DNA of 64,000 bases from Anditalea andensis (GCF_000714815.1 NZ_JMIH01000016.1:434001-498000); one strand, 5' to 3'; shown: positions 1 through 13,434, counted from the first letter of the stretch. Made by a program: numbers and translations. Notes: generated by a model from the letters alone, not told the origin.

Positions 1-315
1 TCCTATCAGAATATTATTCAATGAAATTTCATCACCATCATTGAGCCTGATCTGATATGGCCCACCTGCATCCGGTGTGGGAAGTGTTATTCTCCATTGC
101 CCCTCCCCATTGATCTTGGCATGATAAACTTCGCTGCTCCATGATGGCTTTATCTGGACTTCCCCGTTTGGTGATCCCCAGCCCCACATGGGAGCATCCA
201 TATTTCTTTGGAGAACCATATTATCAGAAAAAATGGCAGGAAGGGTAATTTCTCCCAAAGCATTTTGTATGCTTGCCGTGAATGCCAATAAAATGAATAT
301 GTAGAATCGATTCAT
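1..315 (-). CDS. Sialate O-acetylesterase-like protein, N-terminal part (cut by window edge)
   Basis: Only the first 105 codons are present; the frame stays open to the left edge. The protein begins with a signal peptide (MNRFYIFILLAFTASIQNAL) followed by LPAIFSDNMVLQR, which matches the LPxxFSDxMVLQR opening typical of the sialate O-acetylesterase (SASA/DUF303) family in polysaccharide loci of Bacteroidota. These exported SGNH-fold enzymes remove acetyl groups from glycans; the catalytic part lies outside the window. It starts 60 bases after the GH106 gene on the same strand, so it is probably the next gene in that unit and would deacetylate the substrate the glycosidases attack. The family call rests on the N-terminal motif alone. 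Confidence 0.75.
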   Translation of the reverse strand, partial: MNRFYIFILLAFTASIQNALGEITLPAIFSDNMVLQRNMDAPMWGWGSPNGEVQIKPSWSSEVYHAKINGEGQWRITLPTPDAGGPYQIRLNDGDEISLNNILIG

Positions 316-375
316 GTGGATTGATTATTTATAGGTAGTCATATGTAAGCGTAATATTAAATTTGAATTAGGCTG

Positions 376-3300
376 TTAAAGCCTTTTTAATATCTTCACC
401 GGGCCGATTAAACCTGCTTCCTGTAAGGGATTATTTTTTATTCTTTCAAGTGGGGCTAAAGATCTTGTCAGTCTGTCTTCTTCCGGTAGGTTAAAATCTC
501 CGATGATTCTGTTGGCCCAAGTGTTCGTTACCGCAATCTCCACCCTGTTTTGGCCAGGTTTAATGGCATCGGTAATATCAACCCTATACGGATATGTCCA
601 TGCCACGCCGCAATCTAGACCGTTGACCCTCACTGCCGCAAGATTGGCCACTTTACCCAGATCCAGCCAAAGAGCAGCATCACGCTCTCCTTCCCATTGA
701 AAAGAAGTGGTGTATTCCGCTGTGCCACTGTAATATTTCACACTATCATTTTCATGCGCGGTCCAGTCCTGTAGCTTATTCCAAACCAAAGGTTTTTTCG
801 GGCCTCTGTATGTTTCATCAAAATCTATGGTCCAAGTGTTATCCAAATTTGCCACCGTATTGAATTCCGTAATGTTTGAACCCATATTTACCTCCTTGCG
901 ATCTGTGTTTTCCCTAAAAATCACAAACAAAGATTCATTTTCCACCAATTCTACTGGTATGACCGTTCTTCCGTTTTCTATTTTCCACTGCTTCACCGGA
1001 AAATAGCGATCCCATACCGGGTCATAAAAAACCGGCTCTTTGCCACTGATTCTAAAAGAAAGATTTAATACCCTCTTTTCCTCTCTTTGATTTGATATAA
1101 AATATATATCCTCCTCCTGACTTCTACGGTGTGTAAAGGCAATACCTTCATTCAATTTTCCACTGGCATCTTTGGCTACAAAATCAGGCTGAAGCCCCAG
1201 CGCCTCAAATGTTGCCTGATGGTAAGGTAATTTTACTACTCTTCCCTGACCTACCTGCCAGCTTTGAGCGTCATCCTTGTTCCAATTTTCATTATATCCT
1301 TGCCACAGTTCCTCCATTACAGTCTCCAATTGTTCTATATGGTCACCGGTGTATCCCAAAGTATGGGTTGCCTTTTCATCTACCAGTACTGTTGCACCGG
1401 ATTTTACTAATTCTAAAATTTTTGTAGCCACTTGCACCGACATCCTATATGCATGTGGGTTCATTTTTCTATTACCGGGAAAAACCAATAAGGCATAACT
1501 TGCCCCTCCCGGCAATTCTACTCTTCCATTCCTTACTTGTGCCAAGTTCAGCAATACATCCGCATTAAAGGAATCATACTGATAGCCTTTGAGTGGATCT
1601 GTCCAGTCCTCAGCTGTTGCCATATTAGCAGAATAGGTTACCCCTTTAGGTCGCTGGGTGGTAGGCTGATCTATATTTGCCCTACGTTCAGCCTCTTTAC
1701 GAACTGTTTCTTCTCCAAATATTCCCGGTAAAAAGGGCAACAATCGCTCGGGCAACACGGAACGGTTGGGTATCTCCTCCCCGGCAAAAACAGCGAGGTC
1801 GACTACAGGATGTCCTTTTTGAAGATGGTATTGTGTACGCTGGGCGTAATCTACCCAAGCTTTGCCAGGCTCCCACCATGTCTGGTCACGTTGGAAGTAT
1901 AAACCTATGGCATCTAATGTCATTCCCGGCTTTCTGTCCAACCATGGATTGTGTACGAAGACATGGTAAAAAAAACGGTTGATGCCCAAGGCATAATTAC
2001 GGTCTCCCACTACTTTTATATTTCCCGGATGCTCGTCCCAATCCATCCGCAATTGGGTAAAAGCCTCTGCCTGTATGATTTGCTTTCCATATATATGGCC
2101 TCCGGAGATAGCATCCCGTATATCATTAGGTTTATCGTGGGTAGGGCTGTTGAGCCAAAATTCCCCACCTGGGAGATCCACATATTTAAAATGCAGCAGA
2201 CCGTCACTCATCATCGTGGGAGCCACATTCTCCGCACTGAATTCCACTCCGTTTTTATGCGCCTCTTCGGCCATGGTCACAAAAAACTTATCTACCACCA
2301 ACTCCGATATGGTCTTCCTTATATCGAAGAGAATCTTCTCTGAGGCTTCTGCACTTTCTATGGGAACCCCTGCAAAAACAGGCAGGTAGTCAAGAATGTC
2401 GTAACCTCTTCTTTCTTTAAATTCACTGCTAAATACAGGGGACCAGTTTTGGCTTCCCGCTTCCCAGCTATCAATGTGTAAAATTTTCAATACACTTTCT
2501 GCCAGATCGGGTCCTGCAGTACGAAGGGCTTCGCCAAACCATTGGTCAAATTGAAACCTGAGCGCGTCAGTGTTAAATTTATCCACTTCAAGTCCCTTAC
2601 CTCCTCCGCCGGTGGCATTGGTATGGCCGGTAGAGGTATGCCCAAATCTCATGATCATCCAGTCACCTTCTGGAGCATGCCATAAAAGGTTTCCGTCTCC
2701 CGACATTTTATCACTGATGTTGATCAGTTCTTCTTTGGACACTACCGCATTTGTCGGGATGTCCACATCGGTACTTCTCTCACTGATCCTCCAGACTGCC
2801 CCTGATTTACCCTCATATTGATTGATCCGGGCATGTTCAGATAATTCCAAGGTTCTGATTTTTAAAGAAGGTTTCCATTTGGCGGCATCTAAATCTTCCG
2901 CCCCGGGCTCAGTCCCTTCTTTTTCATAAATAAATCTAAAAAACCGGGCGGTGGTGGACTCTATACTATGGGTATAGTCAAAATCCCAATCCTGCCAGCC
3001 ATGCCTGGGTGGATTTAACCTTGTTACCCTTTGGAAATCAATTCCATCATCACTTTTTTCTATGATCAGGCGGTGAGCCTGATAGCTGTTTCCGCTTGTC
3101 TTGATCCGGATAGACCGCGCAGTAAATGGCTCATCAAATTCATATTGTATCCAGGCTTCATCGTTGGTAGAAAAACTGCCATCCATGCTATCATCCAGTA
3201 GGAATGAAACATCTTCTCCTTCGTTGCTGCTGATTTTGGGATTAAGGTCACCGGATTTTCTTGGATTTCCAGTCTTAACAGGAAAGGCAAAAACGGCTAT

Positions 3301-3810
3301 ATCTCTATAATGTCCGGCTACTATTTCCGGTTGAGGAAGCGCTGTCTGAATTACTTTACCACCTTCTTGGATCATTTCCGACCATACTACTTTCTGCATG
3401 GAAATGTCAGGAGTAATCCACGGACCTCCGGCTACAGCAAATCCATCGCAGGAATGCATCGCCAGTTTCAGGTCAAGCCGGTCTGCTTCATTCATGGCAT
3501 GCTTTACCATCTCCCACCATTCAGGCGTTGTTTGGATGATAGGGGGATCGATCAGGGGCTCTTCTGTTGGGCCTTTGATGGACATCAAATATGCTCCTGC
3601 CAACCCGGCTTCTTTCATCGCCTCCAGATCGGCCGTGATGCCTTCCTCAGAATATGCCCCATGCATCCAATACCAATAGGCCCATGGTTGTGAACTGTCA
3701 TAAGAAAATTTTCCGCTATTATTCCCTTTGTGGGCAGACCTGCATGAGGTAGCCACCGATAGTATAATCAGTAAAAATAAAAACAAACATAAGGGAGCGT
3801 ATTTTTTCAT
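376..3810 (-). CDS. GH106-type alpha-L-rhamnosidase, lipoprotein
   Basis: A 1144-residue exported protein. The N-terminus is hydrophobic and ends in SVATSC, a lipobox, so it is probably a membrane-anchored lipoprotein. Right after it comes WAYWYWMHGAYSEEGITADL, the start of the GH106 TIM barrel, followed by AGLAGAYLMSIKG. A discoidin-like insert (about residues 215-320) and the motif HIDSWEAGSQNW (about residue 450) also fit GH106; the acidic residues there are candidate active-site residues. The C-terminus (about 1010-1140) is a galactose-binding-like beta sandwich. Known GH106 enzymes hydrolyse alpha-L-rhamnosides, including rhamnogalacturonan II. It follows the GH2 gene by 79 bases on the same strand, so the two are likely co-transcribed. 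The fine substrate cannot be read from the sequence. Confidence 0.88.
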   Translation of the reverse strand: MKKYAPLCLFLFLLIILSVATSCRSAHKGNNSGKFSYDSSQPWAYWYWMHGAYSEEGITADLEAMKEAGLAGAYLMSIKGPTEEPLIDPPIIQTTPEWWEMVKHAMNEADRLDLKLAMHSCDGFAVAGGPWITPDISMQKVVWSEMIQEGGKVIQTALPQPEIVAGHYRDIAVFAFPVKTGNPRKSGDLNPKISSNEGEDVSFLLDDSMDGSFSTNDEAWIQYEFDEPFTARSIRIKTSGNSYQAHRLIIEKSDDGIDFQRVTRLNPPRHGWQDWDFDYTHSIESTTARFFRFIYEKEGTEPGAEDLDAAKWKPSLKIRTLELSEHARINQYEGKSGAVWRISERSTDVDIPTNAVVSKEELINISDKMSGDGNLLWHAPEGDWMIMRFGHTSTGHTNATGGGGKGLEVDKFNTDALRFQFDQWFGEALRTAGPDLAESVLKILHIDSWEAGSQNWSPVFSSEFKERRGYDILDYLPVFAGVPIESAEASEKILFDIRKTISELVVDKFFVTMAEEAHKNGVEFSAENVAPTMMSDGLLHFKYVDLPGGEFWLNSPTHDKPNDIRDAISGGHIYGKQIIQAEAFTQLRMDWDEHPGNIKVVGDRNYALGINRFFYHVFVHNPWLDRKPGMTLDAIGLYFQRDQTWWEPGKAWVDYAQRTQYHLQKGHPVVDLAVFAGEEIPNRSVLPERLLPFLPGIFGEETVRKEAERRANIDQPTTQRPKGVTYSANMATAEDWTDPLKGYQYDSFNADVLLNLAQVRNGRVELPGGASYALLVFPGNRKMNPHAYRMSVQVATKILELVKSGATVLVDEKATHTLGYTGDHIEQLETVMEELWQGYNENWNKDDAQSWQVGQGRVVKLPYHQATFEALGLQPDFVAKDASGKLNEGIAFTHRRSQEEDIYFISNQREEKRVLNLSFRISGKEPVFYDPVWDRYFPVKQWKIENGRTVIPVELVENESLFVIFRENTDRKEVNMGSNITEFNTVANLDNTWTIDFDETYRGPKKPLVWNKLQDWTAHENDSVKYYSGTAEYTTSFQWEGERDAALWLDLGKVANLAAVRVNGLDCGVAWTYPYRVDITDAIKPGQNRVEIAVTNTWANRIIGDFNLPEEDRLTRSLAPLERIKNNPLQEAGLIGPVKILKRL

Positions 3811-3889
3811 TATAGAATGTTTACTGTGTATAATCTGGAGTTATATTATCCCTGCCCTTTTAAGATTTTATTATTCAATTATAGTAAAC

Positions 3890-8309
<4,420 letters not shown>

Positions 8310-8353
8310 TATTTGTATTTTTATAATCTTAATGTGATGAATGTTGGTTTTGG

Positions 8354-8413
8354 GACTGAAGATGACTGCATGCCGGTAGGCAGGGAAGACCGATGACCGA
8401 AGATCGGAGATCG
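8354..8413. repeat. Imperfect short tandem repeats in the intergenic region
   Basis: Between the GH43-like gene and the permease gene lies a stretch built of variants of GACCGAAGAT (GACTGAAGAT, GACCGATGA, GACCGAAGAT, CGGAGATCG). It is richer in G and C than the surrounding intergenic DNA. Degenerate runs of this kind look like a dispersed intergenic repeat family. Only one copy is visible here, so the repeat nature beyond this site is inferred. Confidence 0.35.
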
Positions 8414-8529
8414 CAACTCCTGTTCTGTTATTTGTCTTTCTATTTACATCGCCAATTCGTTCGCTAGGTGGTGCTTCATGCCGGGATCAAAGCAGCTATA
8501 CAAAGTAAATAAACGCTTTAGTTTTACCT

Positions 8530-8545
8530 TCCTGTGCTTCCATGG
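8530..8545 (-). promoter_or_regulatory. Candidate regulon operator upstream of the GH43-GH2-GH106 unit
   Basis: Read in the direction of the GH43-like gene the site is CCATGGAAGCACAGGA. It matches 15 of 16 bases with the site upstream of the MaoC gene (20434-20449) and contains the AAGnnCAGGA core found upstream of every unit of the island. It lies 221 bases before the GH43-like start. Confidence 0.5.
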
Positions 8546-8587
8546 TGAAATATGATTTGACACTACTCTCTCCTGCTATATTGAGTA

Positions 8588-9901
8588 TTAATTGACCTTT
8601 ACCTTTGGCTCATCTTCGACTGATGAAGACTCTTCCTTGTAGGATTTTTTTCGCCAATAGTTCGCCAATATTGATCCGGATATATTCATCCAAGGACTGA
8701 ATACCGCAGGAGCCAATCCCACCGTGCTTAATTTCCCCATTGTGCCTGCCAGTCCGGAGGCCATTCCACCATTTTGTAACCCTACCTCCAAAGCCATGGC
8801 CCGGGAGGAGGGAATATCCAGACCCAAGAATCGGCTGAACCAATATCCAAATACATATCCCAATGAATTATGTATAACAGAAGCAAAGAAAAGGACAATG
8901 CCGACCTGAAGCAGATTTTCTCTGCCTGCAGCGGTAGTAACAGCTGTAAAATAGATGATTCCAAACATGGAAATTAAAGGCATAAAAAGATCCATACCCT
9001 TAAATCTATGCGTAAGCTTATTGTACAATACCCCTACTACTACGGCTCCCACAAAAAAACTGAATATTTCCAGCGACTGAAGTAATTCAACACCTATGTT
9101 GGTGGAAAAAAGATTCCAAAGTCCCAGTGGCAGTGAAATCAGGTATACGAGAGCAACTACAGTTATTAAATCAAATTTAGCTTTTATATGGCTACCCGCC
9201 CCTTTTAAATAATCATGTAACAAAGCCGCGCCTATGGGAACCAAAACTATTTTTATAATCTCCAGCATCATGTCTATGAACTTTATATCCAGTAAGGTTC
9301 CTGCCAGTACTTTCATCCAGAAAGGGGTCATCAAGGGGGCTAATAATGTAGCCATGGCGGTTACTGTCACCGACAAAACCAGATTAGCCCGGGCCAGATA
9401 AACCATCACATTTGATGCAAGCCCACTCGAGCAGGCGCCCATTAAAATGATTCCGGCTGCTATCTCTGGATCCAGTGTAAAAATTCTGGTCAAAGCATAG
9501 CCGGCCAAAGGCATAATGGAAAACTGACAGAGGAGGCCGACCAATACTCCTTTTCCTGTACTTCCTAAGTTTGAAAAATCACGTAGGCTCATCTGGGTAC
9601 CCATTCCAAACATCACCAGCTGGACTACTATTAGGATCAGCCATTTGTTACGCAGATCAACATTGCCCCATTGCAAAAATGCGGATGGAAATATCATTCC
9701 TGCCACTACGGCGGTGATGATCCATGCTGTATATTGATAACCTTTTAAGACAGGATGAACCGCTATCCCTATGGCGAAGCTCACACAGGTAAATACTGCT
9801 GTGTATTGCCAGAGTACAGGCAAAGCAAGGATCAGTCCTCCCAGAAAAAGGAGAAGGGATACCAGGGAGAGTATTAAAAAGGTTTTCTGAATCTTGGCCA
9901 T
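8588..9901 (-). CDS. Bile acid:sodium symporter (SBF/BASS) family permease
   Basis: A 437-residue, very hydrophobic protein with roughly ten to twelve membrane segments. The stretch GACSSGLASNVMVYLARAN (about residue 155) matches the crossover motif of the SBF/BASS family (PF01758), as does GTQMSLRDF (about 100-110). These are sodium-coupled carriers of organic anions; members outside bile-acid transport carry pantoate, pyruvate and other acids. It is the last gene of the RuBisCO-like protein / DUF1537 kinase / racemase-fold unit, 12 bases after the racemase-fold gene. I therefore infer that it imports the organic or sugar acid processed by those enzymes. The last 20 residues are a charged cytoplasmic tail. 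Confidence 0.85.
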   Translation of the reverse strand: MAKIQKTFLILSLVSLLLFLGGLILALPVLWQYTAVFTCVSFAIGIAVHPVLKGYQYTAWIITAVVAGMIFPSAFLQWGNVDLRNKWLILIVVQLVMFGMGTQMSLRDFSNLGSTGKGVLVGLLCQFSIMPLAGYALTRIFTLDPEIAAGIILMGACSSGLASNVMVYLARANLVLSVTVTAMATLLAPLMTPFWMKVLAGTLLDIKFIDMMLEIIKIVLVPIGAALLHDYLKGAGSHIKAKFDLITVVALVYLISLPLGLWNLFSTNIGVELLQSLEIFSFFVGAVVVGVLYNKLTHRFKGMDLFMPLISMFGIIYFTAVTTAAGRENLLQVGIVLFFASVIHNSLGYVFGYWFSRFLGLDIPSSRAMALEVGLQNGGMASGLAGTMGKLSTVGLAPAVFSPWMNISGSILANYWRKKSYKEESSSVEDEPKVKVN

Positions 9902-9905
9902 TTAA

Positions 9906-9920
9906 CCTGTATTTTACAGG
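9906..9920. promoter_or_regulatory. Perfect palindrome CCTGTA-TTT-TACAGG at a gene junction
   Basis: A 6-base inverted repeat with a 3-base centre overlaps the stop codon of the racemase-fold gene and lies just before the permease start. Its half-site TACAGG is shared with the AAGTnCAGGA motif found upstream of the island's units. It could be an internal regulator site or a small RNA hairpin that affects permease translation. Confidence 0.35.
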
Positions 9921-10576
9921 ATGGAAGCTAAATATTTTATTGCCTCAGGGGGACTTGCTATTATAGGGACCTTTTTATCTGATTCATCCAGTTTGGCCAC
10001 TACTCTGGCCATAGATGCCTGGGCCAATAAGATCACCTCCACTTTACCGGAGAGTTCTTTCAGCGCCTCACTTACCATTTCATCATGCTTATCCGGATCA
10101 CCACCCATCAAGGCATCAAATGCCCCTTCACATAATTTAGAAGTAACTGTTACGGACTTGCCCAGAACTTTTGCCCTTCTTTCCACTAGATCGGTGGTTG
10201 GGTCTAAGGTGGTGTTTAAGGTGGCCACCACTCCTATTTTAGAACCTGTTTTGATGGCCAAGTCCACCATCGGTTGATCCACTCTAAGTACAGGTATATT
10301 GGTCAAAGATTCTGAAGCTTCTACTGCCGCACCTATGGAAGAACAGGTCACTAAGACGTGATCTGCTCCTGCCGCTTCTGCTGATCCTATATAGTCCACT
10401 ACCCTCCTGGAGGTTTGGGCAGTAAGTTTACCTTTAGAGATTACATCCTTGATGAGGCTGTCATCCACTATATTGAAAATTTTTACGCCCTTTAAATGTT
10501 CTTCGCATAGCTGCTGGAATATCGGCACCAATGTAGCCGATGTATGTATCAATCCCAATGTTTTTCCTTTTTCCAT
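9914..10576 (-). CDS. Asp/Glu/hydantoin racemase-fold protein with only one catalytic cysteine
   Basis: A 220-residue cytoplasmic protein. Cys78 lies in VLVTCSSIGAA, the first catalytic-cysteine motif of the Asp/Glu racemase superfamily. At the second position, where racemases usually have Cys (ILLACASMA type), this protein reads ILLAQASMAR, with Gln186. A two-base racemase mechanism is therefore unlikely. Members with one cysteine include decarboxylases and isomerases such as arylmalonate decarboxylase and maleate isomerase-like enzymes, so decarboxylation or isomerisation of an acid is a reasonable inference. It sits between the DUF1537 kinase gene (17 bases away) and the permease gene (12 bases) in a tight operon, and so probably acts on an intermediate of the same pathway. 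Confidence 0.75.
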   Translation of the reverse strand: MEKGKTLGLIHTSATLVPIFQQLCEEHLKGVKIFNIVDDSLIKDVISKGKLTAQTSRRVVDYIGSAEAAGADHVLVTCSSIGAAVEASESLTNIPVLRVDQPMVDLAIKTGSKIGVVATLNTTLDPTTDLVERRAKVLGKSVTVTSKLCEGAFDALMGGDPDKHDEMVSEALKELSGKVEVILLAQASMARVVAKLDESDKKVPIIASPPEAIKYLASIL

Positions 10577-10593
10577 CTCATATGTTCTTTATA

Positions 10594-11982
10594 TCAACAA
10601 TTACCTTCCCAAATTCTAATAAAATAATCTTCACTGCCTACCTGTCCCCCTTTGAAGTTCACTTCCATACCATCGATGGGCGAACCTGGAGCATAAGCTT
10701 TACATAAAGGAGCACCTGGCACCACCGGGGCTATCATTTCAACAGCTTCTATTCCCAGTGCTCTGGCCAAATAGCTTGAAGTATCCCCTCCAGCAACTAC
10801 CAGGCGATGTATTTTTATATTATGGGCAATTTCTCGTATGATTTTTCCGATAACTTCACCGTAAATTTTAGCTGTTTTTTCTGCTATCTGGATTTTACTC
10901 AAACCTTGCTCGGACAGTATATTCTTGGTGAGACTTATTCGGGTATCGCTGTTTCCCAAAGCTGTATGGAGTATTACAGGCTTACCGGATAGCAGCACTT
11001 TATATATATCAGCTACATATGGACTATGATCGAAATCCTTCCCTTCGGTTACCAACTTTTCAGTATCCAAGGCTATATCCGCAAATCCCATTTTAAGTGC
11101 ATAACGGTTTTGATCAAAGGTGACAGGTGAGCAACTACCGGATACCACCAGTAGCGTTTCGGCTTTTCCAGGCTTTCCCCAGTTGGTATCTCCATTGATT
11201 TTTCCAATTTCTTTCCAGTAATTACCCAAAGCCATCTCTACACCGGATGATCCTACAGAAAAGTGGGTTTTTCCATTCGCTGCCCTATCTATCTCTTTGC
11301 CTATCGCAGACATTTGATGGGAATACATGGCATCAAACAAAATGACTTCTGCTCCTGATTCCTGATGGCGTTTCACTGCTTCGTAGATCTTTTCTTCTCC
11401 TCCTTCCACTTCCAATACGTCCACCAAGCCTACAATTTTATCGGTTTGTAACGAAAGATGAAGTCTTAAATCACTTTCTTCTGATGGGGTAATAGGATGC
11501 TTACTCATGGATGGGTGACGGTCCAGGCGGTAGACAGGACCTTGGCTGCCGGTTCCCATTCTGGCAAATAAATTTCCAAAGGCACAGAATCTGCCCAAAG
11601 CAGGAGCAGCTACCAATAGGGAAATGTATGCTCCGCCGAATATCTTTGATCCTATATCTATAGCCTGACCAATACTTCCAATCTCCGGTGAAGAATCAAA
11701 TGTGGAGCAAACTTTATAGTGAACATGGTACGCTCCCGTATTCTTCAAGGCCTCAAAAGCCAGCATTAGCTCAGCCTCCATAACTACCGCATTCATAGAG
11801 CGGGTCATTCCTGCCACACCTATAGCTTGTAGTCCCTCATATCGTTTGAGCTGTTCCTCATCAGGTGGAGAAATAAATAGGATGGTTTTGATTCCTGACT
11901 TATTTAAAAACTCCAGGGCATCGGTGGACCCGGTAAAGTCATCTCCGTAAAAAGCCAATAATAGTGGTTGCCTGTTATCCAT
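10594..11982 (-). CDS. DUF1537 four-carbon acid-sugar kinase family protein
   Basis: A 462-residue protein with both DUF1537 halves. The N-terminal substrate domain opens with FYGDDFTGSTDA (residues 11-22). The C-terminal nucleotide-binding domain carries GGDTSSYLAR (about 398) and the closing PGAPLCKAYAPGSPIDG...KGGQVGSEDYF signature. The family phosphorylates acid sugars such as threonate, 3-oxo-tetronates and 3-oxo-isoapionate with ATP. Its start overlaps the RuBisCO-like gene by one base, so the two are translationally coupled. In known D-apionate pathways a kinase of this family makes the phosphorylated 3-oxo acid that a RuBisCO-like protein then decarboxylates or cleaves. I infer the same partnership here; the actual substrate is unknown. 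Confidence 0.88.
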   Translation of the reverse strand: MDNRQPLLLAFYGDDFTGSTDALEFLNKSGIKTILFISPPDEEQLKRYEGLQAIGVAGMTRSMNAVVMEAELMLAFEALKNTGAYHVHYKVCSTFDSSPEIGSIGQAIDIGSKIFGGAYISLLVAAPALGRFCAFGNLFARMGTGSQGPVYRLDRHPSMSKHPITPSEESDLRLHLSLQTDKIVGLVDVLEVEGGEEKIYEAVKRHQESGAEVILFDAMYSHQMSAIGKEIDRAANGKTHFSVGSSGVEMALGNYWKEIGKINGDTNWGKPGKAETLLVVSGSCSPVTFDQNRYALKMGFADIALDTEKLVTEGKDFDHSPYVADIYKVLLSGKPVILHTALGNSDTRISLTKNILSEQGLSKIQIAEKTAKIYGEVIGKIIREIAHNIKIHRLVVAGGDTSSYLARALGIEAVEMIAPVVPGAPLCKAYAPGSPIDGMEVNFKGGQVGSEDYFIRIWEGNC

Positions 11983-13238
11983 TATGCTTTGGTTCCAAAC
12001 TTCTGAACTGATTGGGCAAATTCGGAATATATTTTTGTAGCTTCTTCGACAGAATGACCATCAACTGCTGCCAGCCAGGCCTGCTGTAAGGCTACTACTC
12101 CACCTGCTGGGCCGGAAGGATGAGCCATGATGCCACCACCTGCCATATATAACAGGTCTGTGGTTTTGGTACGACGGTAGGTTTCCGGAGCCTGCCCTCC
12201 CCACTGGCCTGATGAAACTACCGGTAATACCTGGTAGCCTCCAAGCATGGGTTGTAAACATGCCTGTATGGATTTAACCACCGAATCGTCCGATTCCCAA
12301 AATTTATTTTGAATGCCGTTGACATGAAGCTGGTCCACCCCCGCCAATCTCCAGAATTTCTGGTAGGCGGAGAAATCTATTCCCAATAAAGGATGCCGGT
12401 TCATCATACCCCATCCATTTCTGTGAGCATGAATGGAGAGTTCTCCTCTGTCACATATCTTCTTCACCCCTGCCATTCCTACGCTGTTGATACTTATCAT
12501 AGCACAGGTACCTTCAGCACTTACTATTTTATCATAATGGGCCTGCATGGCATCCATTTCATCCGAAATATTGAATGCATACATGACCTTTTTACCTGTT
12601 TTATCAGCATGGTCATTGATCACTTTCATTATGGCATCTACTCGCTGATCAAAGGGAGAGTTGGCCGAAGAACCCATCAGTTCATCATCTTTGATAAAAT
12701 CAATCCCAGCCTCTACCAGGGTTTTAACCAACTCTGCCGTCACCTCAGGGCTCATGCCGATGCTGGGCTTTATGATGGTACCGATTAATGGCCTTTCACT
12801 TGGCACGCCAGTCAGTGATCTGCAGCCTTCTATTCCGAATTTGGGCCCTCTATAATGGTTGGCAAAGGAATCAGGAATATCCACATCCATTAATTTTAAT
12901 CCGGTAAACTGGGTGATTTCATAGAGGTTACCCTGTAGTGTTGATATTAAAACCGGAAGGTTAAATCCAAAATTTTCAATGGACCACGAGACTTTCACTA
13001 TTGCCCTATGGTATTGTCCACTACGGGAATTAGCTCCCGGAATAGCTGGGGTGTTGACAGTCTCTAAAAATTCTGTGGATTCCACTCTTGCAGCAAAGCG
13101 CTGTTTTAATTCTTGGGTTTCATTTGGCACTTCCACGAAAGTTCCGGAAGATTGCTCACCGGCTAATACTTCTGCAGCAGCAGTTACCTCATAAGGTGTT
13201 TCTATATAATAAGTTGCAGTTACCCTTTCCATTACCAT
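11982..13238 (-). CDS. RuBisCO-like protein (type IV) with an intact carbamylation site
   Basis: A 418-residue protein of the RuBisCO large-subunit fold. Visible equivalents of active-site residues are Lys157 (GTIIKPSIG), Lys183 with Asp185 and Glu186 (DFIKDDE, the carbamylated-lysine and metal site), His272/Arg273 (HAHRNG), a loop-6-like VNGIQNKF with Lys312, SSGQWGG (342-348), and AGGGIMAHPSGPAGG (366-380). There is no small subunit or phosphoribulokinase gene nearby, so CO2 fixation is not supported. Coupling to a DUF1537 kinase points to the acid-sugar group, whose members (OiaX/OiaT in D-apionate breakdown) decarboxylate or cleave a 3-oxo acid phosphate. Start could be Met1 or Met3. A candidate operator lies 126 bases upstream; this is the first gene of its unit. 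Confidence 0.9.
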   Translation of the reverse strand: MVMERVTATYYIETPYEVTAAAEVLAGEQSSGTFVEVPNETQELKQRFAARVESTEFLETVNTPAIPGANSRSGQYHRAIVKVSWSIENFGFNLPVLISTLQGNLYEITQFTGLKLMDVDIPDSFANHYRGPKFGIEGCRSLTGVPSERPLIGTIIKPSIGMSPEVTAELVKTLVEAGIDFIKDDELMGSSANSPFDQRVDAIMKVINDHADKTGKKVMYAFNISDEMDAMQAHYDKIVSAEGTCAMISINSVGMAGVKKICDRGELSIHAHRNGWGMMNRHPLLGIDFSAYQKFWRLAGVDQLHVNGIQNKFWESDDSVVKSIQACLQPMLGGYQVLPVVSSGQWGGQAPETYRRTKTTDLLYMAGGGIMAHPSGPAGGVVALQQAWLAAVDGHSVEEATKIYSEFAQSVQKFGTKA

Positions 13239-13363
13239 TATATTTCTCAGGTATTTAAAAACAAATGGGATGAAAAAAAGTAAGGTATAGAGTTGCCTCT
13301 TACCCTACCTTTTAAAAACAATAAACCCCATCACCAAGGTAGTTATTCACTTATTATTTAGAA

Positions 13364-13378
13364 TCCTGAACTTACCTG
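13364..13378 (-). promoter_or_regulatory. Candidate regulon operator upstream of the RuBisCO-like gene
   Basis: Read in gene direction the site is CAGGTAAGTTCAGGA, which contains the AAGTnCAGGA core and a direct repeat of CAGG about one helical turn apart. It lies in the 196-base gap that separates this unit from the preceding oxidoreductase gene, 126 bases before the RuBisCO-like start. Confidence 0.5.
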
Positions 13379-13434
13379 CTTAGGTTACAAACAATTGAAG
13401 GTTTTACTGCTTTATTACAGGAATATTATCCCAA

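Noticed and set aside
11982-13238. RuBisCO homologue taken as evidence for carbon fixation
   Set aside because: There is no small subunit, phosphoribulokinase or other Calvin-cycle gene, and the gene is fused in expression with an acid-sugar kinase. A type IV catabolic role fits much better.
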